From: Panorpa germanica
Lineage: Eukaryota > Arthropoda > Insecta > Mecoptera > Panorpidae
Direction of reading: 5' to 3'
Length of the DNA: 64,000 nt
Assembly: GCA_963678705.1 (NCBI GenBank)
Contig: OY783219.1
Location: forward strand, 5,580,001 to 5,644,000
The number at the start of each line of letters is the position of its first letter. Positions within the stretch are counted from its first letter, which is position 1. This document shows, piece after piece, positions 24,691 through 38,100 of this stretch. The notes under the pieces were generated by a model. The model had not been told where the DNA came from. It made no database searches and saw nothing but the letters and a program-made list of their open reading frames with translations. The translations under genes were made by a program, and so were the position numbers.

Positions 24691-25282
24691 CAGATACTCA
24701 AAAAATGGCATTGCTTTTAAAATCATAAAAGTGAACCTTTTCATCATTTTTAACAAGATTATAGTCTTCTTTCATTGAGATTTAATATATTGATATATCA
24801 TAAACTAAAATACTTATTTAAAAATGAATTATAAATTTGAAATCAGCATTCAAAATTAAGTTAAAATCCGTTATAAAATGATATGTATATTTTCTTAAAT
24901 TTTTATGAAAAGTAACAAGAGTATAGCCTTCTTACTTTTCATAAAAATTTAAGAAAATATATATGTCATTTTATACAGGATTTTAACTTAATTTTGTTAT
25001 AAAATGATATGTATATTTTCTTAAATTTTTATGAAAAGTAACAAGAGTATAGCCTTCTTACTTTTCATAAAAATTTAAGAAAATATATATGTCATTTTAT
25101 ACAGGATTTTAACTTAATTTTGAATGCTGATTTCAAATTTATAATTCATTTTTAAATAAGTATTTTAGTTTATGATATATCAATATATTAAATCTCAATG
25201 AAAGAAGACTATAATCTTGTTAAAAATGATGAAAAGGTTCACTTTTATGATTTTAAAAGCAATGCCATTTTTTGAGTATCTG
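24691..25282. repeat. Hairpin core of the palindrome
   Basis: About 180 bp on each side (24691-24870 and 25103-25282) are perfect reverse complements by eye, centred near 24986/24987. Between them a 126-bp block (24871-24996) is repeated directly (24997-25122, the repeat reaching into the right-hand arm). Each block is itself a hairpin, with stems ATTTTCTTAAATTTTTATGA and TCATAAAAATTTAAGAAAAT around a loop containing AACAAGAGTATAGCCTTCTT. Confidence 0.92.
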
Positions 25283-26870
25283 CGTAGATATTTAAAATCT
25301 AATGATGCAGTTTTTTATTTTAGAGCATAAGGAACATAACTGCATCAAAAAATTTCAAGAAATCCAAAAGAAATTTTATGAAAAAAAAGTCCATGAATTT
25401 AAAAAAGGTCGTATAAAAGTCAAAATCGCGTGCATATTTAAAATGTAATGAAGCAGTTTTTTAATTTAAAGCCTAACGAACATAACTGCATCAAAAAATT
25501 TCAAGAAATCCAAAAAAAAATTTTAGAAAAAAAAGTCCATGAATTTAAAAATAGTCGTATAAAAGTCAGAATCGCGTGGATATTTAAAATGTAAGGAAGC
25601 AGTTTTTTAATTTAAAGCCTAACGAACATAACTGCATCAAAAAATTTCAAGAAATCCAAAAAAAAAATTTAGAAAAAAAAGTCCATGAATTTAAAAAAAA
25701 GTCGCATAAAAGCCAAAATCGCGTGGATATTTAAAATGTAAGGAAGCAGTTTTTTAATTTAAATCCTAACGAACATAACTGCATCAAAAAATTTCAAGAA
25801 ATCCAAAAAAAATTTTAAGAAAAAAAAGTCCATGAATTTAAAAAAGGTCGTATAAAAGTCAGAATCGCGTGGATATTTAAAATGTAAGGAAGCAGTTTTT
25901 TAATTTAAAGCCTAACGAACATAACTGCATCAATAAATTTCAAGAAATCCAAAAGAAAAATTTAGAAAAAAAAGTCCATGAATTTAAAAAAAAGTCGCAT
26001 AAAAGCCAAAATCGCGTGGATATTTAAAATGTAAGGAAGCAGTTTTTTAATTTAAATCCTAACGAACATAACTGCATCAAAAAATTTCAAGAAATCCAAA
26101 AAAAAATTTAGAAAAAAAAGTCCATGAATTTAAAAAAAAGTCGCATAAAAGCCAAAATCGCGTGGATATTTAAAATGTAAGGAAGCAGTTTTTTAATTTA
26201 AATCCTAACGAACATAACTGCATCAAAAAATTTCAAGAAATCCAAAAAAAATTTTAAGAAAAAAAAGTCCATGAATTTAAAAAAGGTCGTATAAAAGTCA
26301 GAATCGCGTGGATATTTAAAATGTAATGAAGCAGTTTTTTAATTTAAATCCTAACGAACATAACTGCATCAAAAAATTTCAAGAAATCCAAAAAAAAATT
26401 TAAGAAAAAAAAGTCCATGAATTTAAAAAAGGTCGCATAAAAGCTAGAATCGCGTACTTATTTAAAATGTAATGAAGCAGTTTTTTAATTTAAAGCTGGC
26501 GAACATAACTGCATCAGAAACGTTCAAGAAATACAAAAAAAAATTTAGAAAAAAAAGTCCATGAATTTAAAAAAGGTCGCATAAAAGCTAGAATCGCGTA
26601 CTTATTAAAAATGTAATGAAGCAGTTCTTTATTTTACATCATAGTGAACATAACTGCATCAAACAATTTTAAGAATATGTAACTTTTCTATTAAAAAAAG
26701 TCCATGAAAATGAAAAAGGTCGCATAAAAGACAGAATCGCGTAGGTATTTAAAATGTAATGAAGCAGTTCTTTATTTTAGAGCATAGCGAACATAACTAC
26801 ATCAAAAAAGTTCAAGAAAACGTAAATTTTCCATTTTTAAGAAACAGTCCATGAAACCCAAAACGTAAAT
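25283..26870. repeat. Tandem array, 146-bp unit, right arm of the palindrome
   Basis: Reverse complement of the left array. Unit ends (AAGCAG or TGCAG) fall at 25310, 25456, 25602, 25749, 25895, 26042, 26188, 26334, 26480, 26624 and 26767, so it has about eleven units. Outer units are progressively diverged and slightly shorter (143-144 bp). Confidence 0.93.
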
Positions 26871-26940
26871 ATAGTTGCATGCTGATCAGGCGTTGAAAAA
26901 TATGATATTTTTGCATTATTTGAGATGAAAGAAGGTTATT

Positions 26941-27135
26941 ATAGAAGAGGCAGACCCTGACCACATTCTGTGGCAATGTAAAAATACAGCAATGGCAAGA
27001 AATGGACTCCAACGGGCGGTGCTACAGACTTCGCAGACGCTTCCTGTTAACACTGCCTATTTGATTGAGAAACCAAAATTTATAACAGCAGTAGCCATGA
27101 ATAGATCATTCTTGTTGTCTGGATACAAAGTATAA
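26941..27135 (+). pseudogene. C-terminal fragment of a non-LTR retrotransposon reverse transcriptase
   Basis: An open 64-codon frame reads EADPDHILWQCKNTAMARNG and ends with FLLSGYKV and a stop. The DPDHILWQC pattern is the zinc-knuckle-like C-terminus of Jockey/R1/I-type polyproteins. The catalytic domain is absent. A second, deleted copy lies in reverse at 33070-33300. Confidence 0.75.
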
Positions 27136-27407
27136 GAAGAAGCAGAATATATTATGGGCGATAAAAGGCTACGTGCCTATGAAGCCCGAGAAACTATATT
27201 TAAAAAGAATTTAAAAAAATAAAGAAGGTTATTATAACTTTCATTTAAATGTAAAATTTTGTAACTTGAATTGAATTGGAAAAAGAAAAAATTTGAAAAA
27301 ATTCACTTCCTATCAATATTAAGTAGGCCATGTCACAGAGAAACTTCATAAGATTAAATTAATTATTTCCGCAATATATTTTGCATTAAAAATAACTGAA
27401 AGAGAAA

Positions 27408-28094
27408 ATGACTGTAATAAGTACAACAACTACAACAAGTACAACAGTTACAACAGCAGCTCCAGAAATTGATCTCGATGATGAAGCTGTAGATGCACCA
27501 ATGTACGCATACTTCTTTGGAACTTTAGGGGCGACGATATCCATAGTCTTCAGCGGTAAACTAATTTGTGTCAGACATAATTAACATTCCTTCATTGTAA
27601 ATCAATTAATTGTGTTTTTAGCGTTCGGAGCATCGTACGGGACCGCTAAATCTGGGACCGGTATTGCCAGCATGGCCGTTATGAAGCCCGAACTAATAAT
27701 GAAGTCCATAATTCCCATTGTCATGGCGGGCATCATTGCAATCTATGGTTTGGTGGTTGCAGTGCTGATAGCCGGTGCAATTCCGCAACCCCCCACGAAG
27801 TACACCCTTTATAGGCAAGGCAATAACGATGCTGTCCCTATATTTACATGAGTTGCTTCTTTATATTATTACATGTTCTCCTGCAGTGGTTTGGTGCATT
27901 TTGGAGCTGGATTCTCGGTGGGTCTGTCAGGACTAGCAGCTGGAATCGCTATCGGCATCGTTGGAGATGCTGGAGTCCGTGGAACGTCTATACAACCACG
28001 ACTTTTCGTCGGAATGATCTTGATTCTTATCTTCGCTGAAGTCTTAGGGCTGTACGGGCTCATCGTTGCCATCTACTTGTATACTAAGACCTGA
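27408..28094 (+). CDS. V-ATPase subunit c, tandem copy 3 with threonine-rich N-terminus
   Basis: Exons are 27408-27555, 27622-27814 and 27887-28094, giving 182 aa. The N-terminus is extended by about 25 residues relative to the usual protein, with a threonine-rich run ([14 protein letters not shown]) followed by acidic residues, before [18 protein letters not shown]. The ring helices and glutamate (about residue 165) are intact. The second intron uses a GC donor (TATAG then GCAAGG) with a CTGCAG acceptor. Reading through instead would stop 12 codons later and lose helices 3 and 4. It ends YLYTKT. The long N-terminus would face the lumen in the standard V-ATPase c topology (known topology; effect inferred). 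Confidence 0.9.
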
Positions 28095-28109
28095 GTCCAA
28101 GACTGTCAC

Positions 28110-28720
28110 AAATATTGTATGAAATAAATTATTTTGTAAAGCTGACTACATTTTATTATTTATTATTAATTGTGCGCCTTTCGGCTTTACAATCTACCGT
28201 ATTCTATTTCTTATTACATTTCATTCCTATCTTAACAATTCAACCTTAATACTAAACTTTATTTATTTATTAATACTAAAAAATTATTCTAGACTTTTAC
28301 TACTTCCAAAAGTGCTTTCTGCTTCTTCTTCTTCTCTTGACCCTCTCTCTTCATGTTCCTTATGCAACCCAGGTACGAGATTATTTATTGTCGTGTTTTT
28401 CTTTCCTTTTTTCTATTTCCGCCATCCACCTCTTTCCTTCACTGCCTTCCTTTAATAGCTGCACAATATGCTTCTCGCTAATTACTTTTTCCTGACAAGC
28501 AAACTTAATGTGCTCCAGTTTCGCACACTCTACACATTCTTTCCTCTCTACTTTCCCAGTATCTGTTTCCTTTCTCCTCGTTTCCCAATCTAAACCTTGC
28601 AATCCTTCTCATGTTTTTTGTGTCTTTTTCTCTTAAGTATTGTGGTATCTCTCTCTCTCAAATCCTTTTTCTATTTTGTGTTGTAATTGCTCTTGCAAAG
28701 GAGGCTACATTATTTGTGTT
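28110..28720 (-). mobile_element. 3' end of a non-LTR retrotransposon (family H), truncated
   Basis: On the minus strand a frame encodes a CCHC-like knuckle (CVECAKLEHIKFAC) followed by EGSEGKRWMAEIEKRKEK and a stop at 28381. This looks like the end of an R1/I-type polyprotein. After it come GGGTTGCATAAGGAACATGA and, at the 3' end, GTAAAGCCGAAAGGCGCACA with a TAATAA-type tail. The same 3' end recurs at 53085-53690. The 5' part is missing. The insertion lies just past the 3' end of V-ATPase copy 3. Confidence 0.75.
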
Positions 28721-28868
28721 TAGCTTTAGCAAGTTGTTAAAATCCATATCTAATAATAATATTAAAACGTGAAAAGTAGGCTTCGTTTAAAATAATATAA
28801 ATTAACTGCGGTGACATTTCAAATTATCTAAAATCAATTTAATTGAATTGAGTAAAAATCAAATCCCT

Positions 28869-29641
28869 ATGTCCCTCGAACCCGTCGAACCAGATGACAA
28901 TGAGGAAAAGAATCCTTATGAAGGAGAGGCTGTCTACGCCGTATTTTGTGGAGTCATGGGTTGCGCAACTGCAATAATATTTAGTGGTAAAACATAACCT
29001 CACTTTGAGTTATACATATTTGCTTTTTAACTGGACAAATTCTATATTATCCAGCTCTAGGTGCAGCGTATGGAACAGCTAAATCGGGCACCGGAATTGC
29101 TGCCATGTCTGTTATGAAACCGGAACTTATAATGAAGGCAATTATTCCGATAGTCATGGCCGGTATTGTGGCTATTTACGGCCTCGTTGTCGCTGTCTTG
29201 TTAGCTGGGGGACTTGAAGTTGCCGGGGAATATCCGGTATATAAGTTAGTAAAACTTCTTTCTTAAAGTTACTTGTCAGAACCTGGAATATTCAATTATT
29301 ATTTCAGTTCAGATTAGAGTTATACTAGTTGCTATCTAATCAGGCGTGGTATATCTAGCTAAGATAGGTGGTCCAATGGTTCAGATATAGAATATTGAAT
29401 GACATTCACTTAAAGGCAATTTATGTATTTCCCCAGAGGATTTATCCATTTAGGAGCTGGTCTCTCGGTAGGGTTATCAGGACTTGCTGCAGGATATGCT
29501 ATTGGCATTGTAGGAGATGCAGGAGTCAGAAAAACAGTGGAGCAGCCCAGACTCTTTGTTGGAATGATTTTAGTTTTAATTTTTGCTGAAGTTTTAGGTT
29601 TATATGGATTAATTGTTGCTATTTACTTGTATACCAAATAA
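28869..29641 (+). CDS. V-ATPase subunit c, tandem copy 4
   Basis: Exons are 28869-28986, 29055-29244 and 29437-29641, giving 170 aa with the usual intron phases. The N-terminus has about 14 extra acidic residues ([20 protein letters not shown]) before [18 protein letters not shown]. Two cysteines in helix 1 replace the usual F or A residues. Helix 4 keeps the proton-binding glutamate (about residue 154). It lacks the SSG tail and ends YLYTK like the minus-strand copy. Codon third positions are more A/T-rich than in the other tandem copies, so it has not shared their recent conversion. AATAAA follows closely, at about 29655. Confidence 0.92.
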
Positions 29642-32131
29642 AAACAATATTTAATAAAATAATAATTAATTTTCTACAGATAATTGTTTAGCAATAATTT
29701 AAACATAAACTTGGCCACCTATGAAACAGTAAACACAACAGATAAAGTCAAGCAATTGTTTTATAGATGGCGCTATTAATTTATAAATTACAACACCTGA
29801 TCAGTATGAATTTAAACATACTTCATAGTCACATGCGTTTTTTCTACATTATTAGAAAAGAAAGAAGGATATACTCCTTTGGTATATAAGATTACAAGTA
29901 CTACTTACCAACCCTATCCATCTGCAACTGAATCCAAACTAGGAAGCAAGCACTTCAATTATTCTCACGTCTTAGCTAGAGCTCAAACCACCAACTCATT
30001 GTGATCTAGATGGTAAAATGATTTAACATCATTCTTCCCCATTCTACAAACGTTGATAAAATGGAAATGATGCTAATTATTGTTCTTAATTTAACTACAG
30101 CATTTCAAGCAATTTCAGCAGCTTTGAAACGAGATATTAATAATTAAGCACGCATATTTAAGGTGCAGGAGGCCTACAAAATAAAGGCATTGTTTTCAAA
30201 TGTTTTTAAAAAGTTACCCTATTGTAAAGAAATAAATTAGGAAAAGTTTGCCATATTTCTCAATAGTGCGATTGTATTTAGTCTGTATGTATATAAAAGC
30301 TTGAGTAGTTTCTGAAGAAATATCATAGTATAATGAACGGTTATACTATATATATAAGACTACACTTTTTGCGTTCGATTTTCACTAATGAACTAACTTA
30401 AATAATATTGAAACACAAACACACATTTCAAAGAAAATTTTATTAAACAATATGTCTTCTTATTTTAACAATGGATTGATATTCATTTCAATTCAACTAC
30501 AAAACAAGGAATAATATATAGCCGACAACTTTACAATAAGTATATTCTTTTTTTTTTTTGATTAGCATATAAATATCTTTTATAAATTAATTTTATTTGT
30601 CACAATATCTATATTTGTTTAATATTTGTCATTTTGGAGACCAAGAGCACATTGTTTACATTTGATATTTGTTAGCTAAAGCTAAGGTCTTCAGTAATTT
30701 GTAAGACTGGTTCATAAATAATATTTTCTTATTACTTTGTATATTTAATGCCCTAGCGATATAGATAGAACTCTGTGCAATCTTCTATTAAAGAAACACA
30801 CATACATATTTACAATTCTGTTTCAAAATATATTATTATATATACAATTAAAAATAATTATTAAGAAATAATAACACATTTTTTTAATTGGTACATTTTT
30901 CATTTTAATATTGGGAGCTGTATGTTTTTTAAAAATTTACAAATATATTTTAAATAACACTGAAAAATCATAATTAAAAATAAAAACAAACAAAAAATAA
31001 ATAATAATAATTAATAATTGTTGCCACAGAGCTACCAATGCGCTGGACTCCAGAAACAAACTTCATTTGGAATGTACAATTGTTTTTTTTTTATTTTAAT
31101 TTAAATTCTCTAGACCCCGAACAATCTTACTTGAACAATTGGATAACTATGCATATTGTATTACTAGGTTACAATTTGAGGGTATTTCTTTCCGTTGTAT
31201 TTTGTTTTTTTTTTAATAAAAATGTAAAACCAAAACTAACTCGAACTCGAAGGTTGTTACAGTTCGTTAGAGATCTCAATTAATTTGTCAGATGTTAAAA
31301 CAATCATCAAATCAAATGACAGAGTTAATTTTGATTTTCCCTAATAAAATAGTGTTCAATGAAAGATTCAAAGGAGCGATAAAAATGGTTCTCTTCGATT
31401 TATAATGTTACAAGTCTATCTACTAAACTGTACACATGAATTAACGTAATTAAGTTAATTAATACCTTACACCTAGAAATACTCTACGATAAAATAACGA
31501 TTATAATTAAATGGATAGGAATTTGGACAGGAATCAGGATTCTACAGGATCAGGGGTGAGGTAATATTGATTCTGATTGAATCAATTCAGCCTCTAAAAA
31601 CAATAAACACTTAAAATAAATTGTGCTAGGTTTTTGTTTAGAAATGATATTTTTTATTTATTTTTTTTATGATAACTTTACTCAATAGAGTTATATTTTT
31701 AATATAAATTTGAAATCGTATCGATCTGATTTTTATCATGATTATTAGAACGAAAAAAGGTAACAGAAAAGGAAAACGGATCTAAAATCTACAAATGATA
31801 CTTTACAATGGACTCGTTGTCCTTTAAAATGAAGGGGAACAATCGCAGCACAGATTGATAACACCAACATCTTTAAGACAATTTCTAAACAATAATAATG
31901 TTTGTATAGAAACTTTTGTAAGAAAGTTTTTCTACAAATTAAGATGGTGAATGAGATGTGTTTGTTTTTTTTTAACATTTAAACGCACTGTCACCTGTTT
32001 GGGACAATTTTAAATCTGTGTTTTGTTTTTTAATATAACTAACATAATTCCCAATATGGAAACTATGTTAATCTATGATAAACAGATGACAGAGGAGAAA
32101 TTAGTGAGTTTTTATTTTAAAGGAGACAAGT
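29642..32131. other. Convergent interval, including the 3' UTR of the minus-strand V-ATPase gene
   Basis: No coding signal. The minus-strand gene stops at 32132, so its 3' UTR runs leftwards. An AATAAA on that strand at about 30437 would give a UTR of about 1.7 kb, but closer signals also exist. 29670-29885 repeats the 3' flank of copy 2. Confidence 0.5.
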
Positions 32132-35100
32132 TTATTTTGTGTATAAGTAAATAGCGACAATGAGACCGTAAAGACCCAATACTTCAGCGAAAATTAAAAT
32201 TAAAATCATTCCGACGAAGAGACGAGGTTGTTGTGCTGTTCCTCTGACTCCAGCATCTCCTACGATACCGATGGCGAAACCAGCAGCAAGTCCTGAGAAA
32301 CCGACAGAAAGACCAGATCCCAGATGGATGAATCCTCTGCAAAAAACAACAAATTTATAAATAAATAGATGTCAAACACAAGCTGTTTTATATAATTATG
32401 CATAATTATCAAGCAATTAGTTAGTGTCTTATCAATAGAGATTAAATAAGATAACTGGCGTGATATATATATTACGCATTTCTAATTAAAATAAGCAACA
32501 AATTAAATTCATCTTTTAACCACAAAATAGAATATTGTACATACGAATATAATCAAACAGGACATTGTAAAATATGTTGGAACTATTCTTGTTTATGTAT
32601 GTTACTTACAATACCAGCATATATTCATAAAATTAAAGTAGTGTTATCAAAAGCCATTGATTGCCCTTATCTCTTATCTAGCGTTAACTCCGTTACAGAA
32701 ATTAAAGCGCGAGTAGCATTAAATAATGTTAATATAATTTCCAATAATGAAATTAGTATAAAAAATATGGAAATAATAACATACTTGAAAAGTGGATATA
32801 GAGCAGGGCCCTCCAAAGCACCAGCAATCAGGACAGCAACGACAAGACCGTAGATAGCGATGATACCCGCCATGACAACGGGGATGATAGATTTCATGAT
32901 CAATTCTGGCCTCATTACTGACATGGCAGCGATACCTGTTCCTGATTTAGCGGTTCCATAGGCGGCTCCAAGAGCTGGAAAACACAACAAATTTATCATC
33001 AATACAAATACCAACAACATTTCATACTTTTACGAACAGATGTTTACATCTTACAACTTGATACTATATTTTTTATATATAGTTTCTCGGGCTTCCTAGG
33101 CACGTAGTCTTTTATCGCCCCTAATTCATTTTATACTTTATATCCAGACAACAAGAATGATCTGTTCATGGCTACTACTGTTATAAATTTCTGTTTCTCA
33201 ATCAAAAGGGTGGTGTTAACAGGAAGCGTTTGCGAAGTCTGTAGCACCGCCCTTTGGTATTTTTACATTGCCACAGAAACTTGTATTGTATAGTATATGA
33301 AGATGCATTTTAGAGAATCCAGGCCTCATTATATATGACCTACATAACTGCCTAATTACTATAACATCATATTTTATATACATACATAATTTGAAAGCAC
33401 AGTCAGTGCCTCAACACTTTCGGCGCAACAGTTTTAGCTCCTATTTTATTTAATTCAACAAATCAATTGTTTCAAATCTAATACAATTTTTATAATTACA
33501 TTACAAATATTTTAATGGCGTGATAAAGAAAAACCCTTTATCCAATAAAATTTAAATCATTTATAGATTCAGAGATATAAGCACAGCAAATAGTGGCATC
33601 TCTTGTGTTACTAAAATTTACTTAATGTGAAACAATACTTAGCTATTTTCTCTCGCGAAATATAGATGGCGATACTATACAGCAGGTTAAATATTATCAT
33701 AAAAAAACATGTTTTTTTATGTTTAAATCGTTTTATGTAAGTAACTATAAACGCGAATTAAAATCTAAAGCTGCAATTAGTTAGATGAATAACGTATCTA
33801 CATTTTAAGCTTTCTTCCACTGATTTTTAATGAGTTGGAACCGCAAAAATTACTTTTGAAAATGAATATTGCTATATTTTCTAGTTAAATTCCAATTTTT
33901 ATATGACTCGTAATATTTCTAAGGGTTTGTCATCAATAAAGGTTATAAAATTTATGACAAACCTTTAGAAATGTGTTTCACTTTCGTTTCACCTTAAAGG
34001 TAAACGAGCTGTAATATATTTTACATTGTCTGAGTAACGTATATTTAATATACATATTTATTTATAAATAAAAATGCAAAAAACAAGAAAATGATCGGAA
34101 TTCCCCATATAAAATGTGACGTCAGAGAATATAGACATCTTAGAAACAAGTTCGAATAGTTTAATAACTTCTTGATTATTACGTGAAGAGTATGTTACAT
34201 TATTAAAACATTCAACGCTTTCAAATCAATAAAAATTGAATAACGAACTAAAATACATCGTAAATTCTAAAAAAAAATTCTTATTATAATAATGATTATT
34301 ACTCGGGTTAATTCAAAATGAAAGAGTTGCGATAAATTAAAATATAATTTCCCTTTACATTTAGGCAAGAATAGAATATACAGAATACGAGGGTAACATC
34401 TCTTAACTTGCGGGGGTGGACGAACCAGAGTATTGATCAATTTTACGCTGAATGGCGTGAACGCAATAGAATTTGGAAATTGCAAAAAAAAACCATACAA
34501 ATCTTTAATTAAAAATTAATACAGACTTCGTATGGAATAACTTCTACAGATTGTAAAGAAAAATACGTTTGCAATCGTAGAATTTTAGTATCGTTAAAAA
34601 ATTTCTAATGATTGTTTAATGCTAAAACGAAATTCTTTTATAGAAAGAATTTAAAACATATTCTACTTGTTATTAAAAAAATAGCTATTACAAAATAAGT
34701 ATTTTTCAATAGTTTTATCTATAATCTTCTAGTCTCTAGCTAAAACAACAATGATCTAAACATAGATTTAGTACAGAGGCTGTGCTTCACTCTTTGCAAG
34801 CTATTTAAAAGCCTGCATATAAACAAGGTATTCCTATTGTTGATACCACATTGGCACAATGCCATACGAAGTTTTTTAAATCTATTCTATGACAGTTTTG
34901 TCGTGTATCATATATTGAATGAACCATTTCTTATTTTTCTATAAAACTTTACTATATATTGATGGAGTATCAGCACCTCACATATGTGCAATTACTAAGA
35001 TATTGTAATAAAATAAATATAGAGCACAACCTTATTTTCAACATGGTCGCCGAATGGGAGGCACTCTGACAATATAAATTTAAATACAACCCTTTACATG

Positions 35101-38100
35101 TTGGAAAAGGGAAATTGCTGCCTACCCAAAAAGCATAGTACGACAATTATTAGTTCTGCACACATTTTACAAAAAAGATTATTTAACACGACATAATTTT
35201 TGTTTTTTTGTTAGAACGGAGTATTTTGTTGATTCATAAAATGTGACTCATAATACACAGATAAATATGCGAGGATGTATGTATGTGTGTATTTATATAC
35301 ATTCAACAAACATGCCATTATCATTATTGTAATTGTACATGTTCAAAATATTCGTTTAATTCAAATATAATCACTGAGTAAATATATAAATAATACATAT
35401 CTAGACTTTTAAAATATTGAAGATTATTGTCGTGTGCAATACATTGGGGCAGGCAGCAATTTTCTTATTTCATCATGTAAAAAGGGCACAAACCTGGTTT
35501 TAAATTCGTATTTTAGGGGTGACAGGCACCATAACTGTTTGTTGAGTGTTTTAGATTAAAAAAAAAAACAGAAATATATTTGACATAACTCTTTTCTAAA
35601 TCATAAAATCATACATAGTTTGTCTTCGTTTTTTAAAGAAGTAGTTGAAGTCAGATACTATATACAATTAATTTCTCGTGTAAATTTAAAAATAAAGGTA
35701 ATAATTGATAGGCTACAAGGTAATTACGACTAGATAAAATTAATTTCGCGTAAAAACTAAGAAAAGAAAACTTCACAATTTTTATCCCGTTTACAGTATT
35801 TTAAATGATTAATATTTAAAAAATATATCGTCGAAATAAGAGTAGGATTAAGTTGTTCCCAAATATATACCTAGCTTCTCCGTCAATAGTAGGTAAAACT
35901 AGGCGCACCGCATTACTTTAATAGCCATTGTACACAAAGATATTTTTAGAAATGTTAAACCATGTACATTACAGAATAGGTATATCGGCATGCCATGTAT
36001 TTGAAGGGTGCGAACAAACATTAACCATGCCTAGAAAATGCTACTGAAACTATCACGCAGAGAAAAGATATTATTTTTCATGATAAAAATATATTTTTGA
36101 TATTCATAATATTTTTCATGCTAAAACAGCGTCTGACGTCATTTTACCATTCGTTGGAATAGGTCATTTGACATTTGTCTGTAGTTGAAATTTATCGTGA
36201 AGCTTGATAAAATATTTTATAAAATTTAGAGACAAATCAATTATTGTATTGGTGCAAGCGATCGATTCACGCAATATATTACGAAGTAGTGACGTAACAA
36301 TATTTTTATACAGAAGCCATTTATATAGTTTAACTGACGAGAATCTTTCAAGTGCTTCTTATAACTTGTATTTTATTTAGAGCGAGATCAAACGAGTTTG
36401 TGAACATATTCTTATAAATCGATCAAAATTAATTTACATATTTCACAATATTACAAAAGATAAATGAACTTGAGTATTTAAAAAACTATTGAAAGTAATT
36501 ATTAGTTCAGGTGCACTGTTTTAAATGAGGAAAGATTCCATGCATAATATTACGAATTAAATATGTGAAAAAAATGTAATCATTCTTTATGTGTGTAGCT
36601 CTTATATAAAGTAACAATTCTATGTGAAATAAAACTAAATTGTATTCTTTCCAAATATTGTGGTTACAGTATTACGACAAAATATGAAGTAATGCACCGC
36701 AATAGTAAGCTTGTCATAAATTGCTGATAAATAAACTTTTATGTGGTGGAATTTTTTGTTTATACTGAGAATAATATTTACTAATAAATCCAATATTTTT
36801 GACCGTTTAGAATCCATGAATTCGATTTTAATTTATTATTTTAAGTCAATGGAAGCTAAACCAAATATAATAGATAACAATATAATAGACAATATATAAA
36901 TATACAGTATCAAAACAATTGAAGACAATAATACTAATATATTAAACAAACAATTGCAGAAACATGTTACTCTGTCAATGACGTCATGGTACATTCACTA
37001 TCAGACGTATATATAATACAGTTATACCATATAAATTTTGATATGGTTCAAAGTAATTAAAAGTTAGATATTTTGATTTTATTAAAAGTTATGGCTGCTT
37101 TTGAATTTACAGAGAAATAACAGAAAACTTTTGAGAATTTTTACTATTTGAAATTGCTTTTCGCATCCATACGCTATCTGATATTAGTTTCATAACTTAT
37201 TAACATTATTATATAGTCTGTCCCTTTAAATTTCATGTTACCTAGCTCTTGATTCCTTTAATTAAAATTAGACATTAGAAAGATATGAATCGGTCATTAT
37301 CTGTGTTCATATTAATTCTTCTCTTAACTTTTTACGACAAAGACAGTAGCGTCTTTACTGTGCAACCACCCTAACTATAGTATTTTAAACAAAGTTACAT
37401 TTATTTATATAGTCAAAATCACGATAGTTCGCCGGCGACTTATACTTAAAAGAGGTTATAAGAGTGGTATAAACCTATAATACGATAATGAATTTTATCT
37501 TATTCGTTCCAATATACATTATAGAAAAATAAGTGAGTCAGTGCTTTTTAGTTATAACGGCAGTTTATACCACACAACTTGTTTTAAGTATGAGTCGCCG
37601 CCGAACTCTCGTAATTTGAACTATACATTCATATTTGTAAAGTTAAAATATTTGCAGAAGTAAAAGCTTTACAATTTTCAAAATGTTAAAATTTACCTTC
37701 AGTAGAATGCCGAAAACAAAAATATTAGTTACAAAACGCTATTATATAACTGTTACGTCAATTTTACATTTGTGAAACAGGATATATTATTATACAAGGT
37801 CTTAAAAAAATGTATAAATTATTATTTGTCTTTGGCTATTAAATTTAAAAAAAACTGCTATCTATAATCATGAAATTAAAAATACAATCATATTTATTTG
37901 CGATAATTTAAATAATGCATTAAGTGACTGAAGAATGAGTACGTAACATCCAAACTTAAGATTTACATTTATTTTAACAAAGAAAACATTAAGCTCGCTA
38001 AAAATATTAAAACATAATTTGAATATAGATTTTAAAGTAATATACCGATTACTTACTTAAAGAGGAGCTAAATTGTTTAAAATCACATTATCTTACGGTG

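Noticed and set aside
23349..26870. CRISPR-like array
   Set aside because: Units are 146 bp without unique spacers and arranged as a palindrome in a eukaryotic genome.
28381..28602. Minus-strand 73-aa frame as a host gene
   Set aside because: The CCHC-like knuckle and the adjacent 3' end shared with 53085-53690 show that it is the end of a retrotransposon polyprotein.
18757..29641. Tandem V-ATPase genes as processed retrocopies
   Set aside because: All keep both introns at the same positions and phases, so they arose by DNA duplication.
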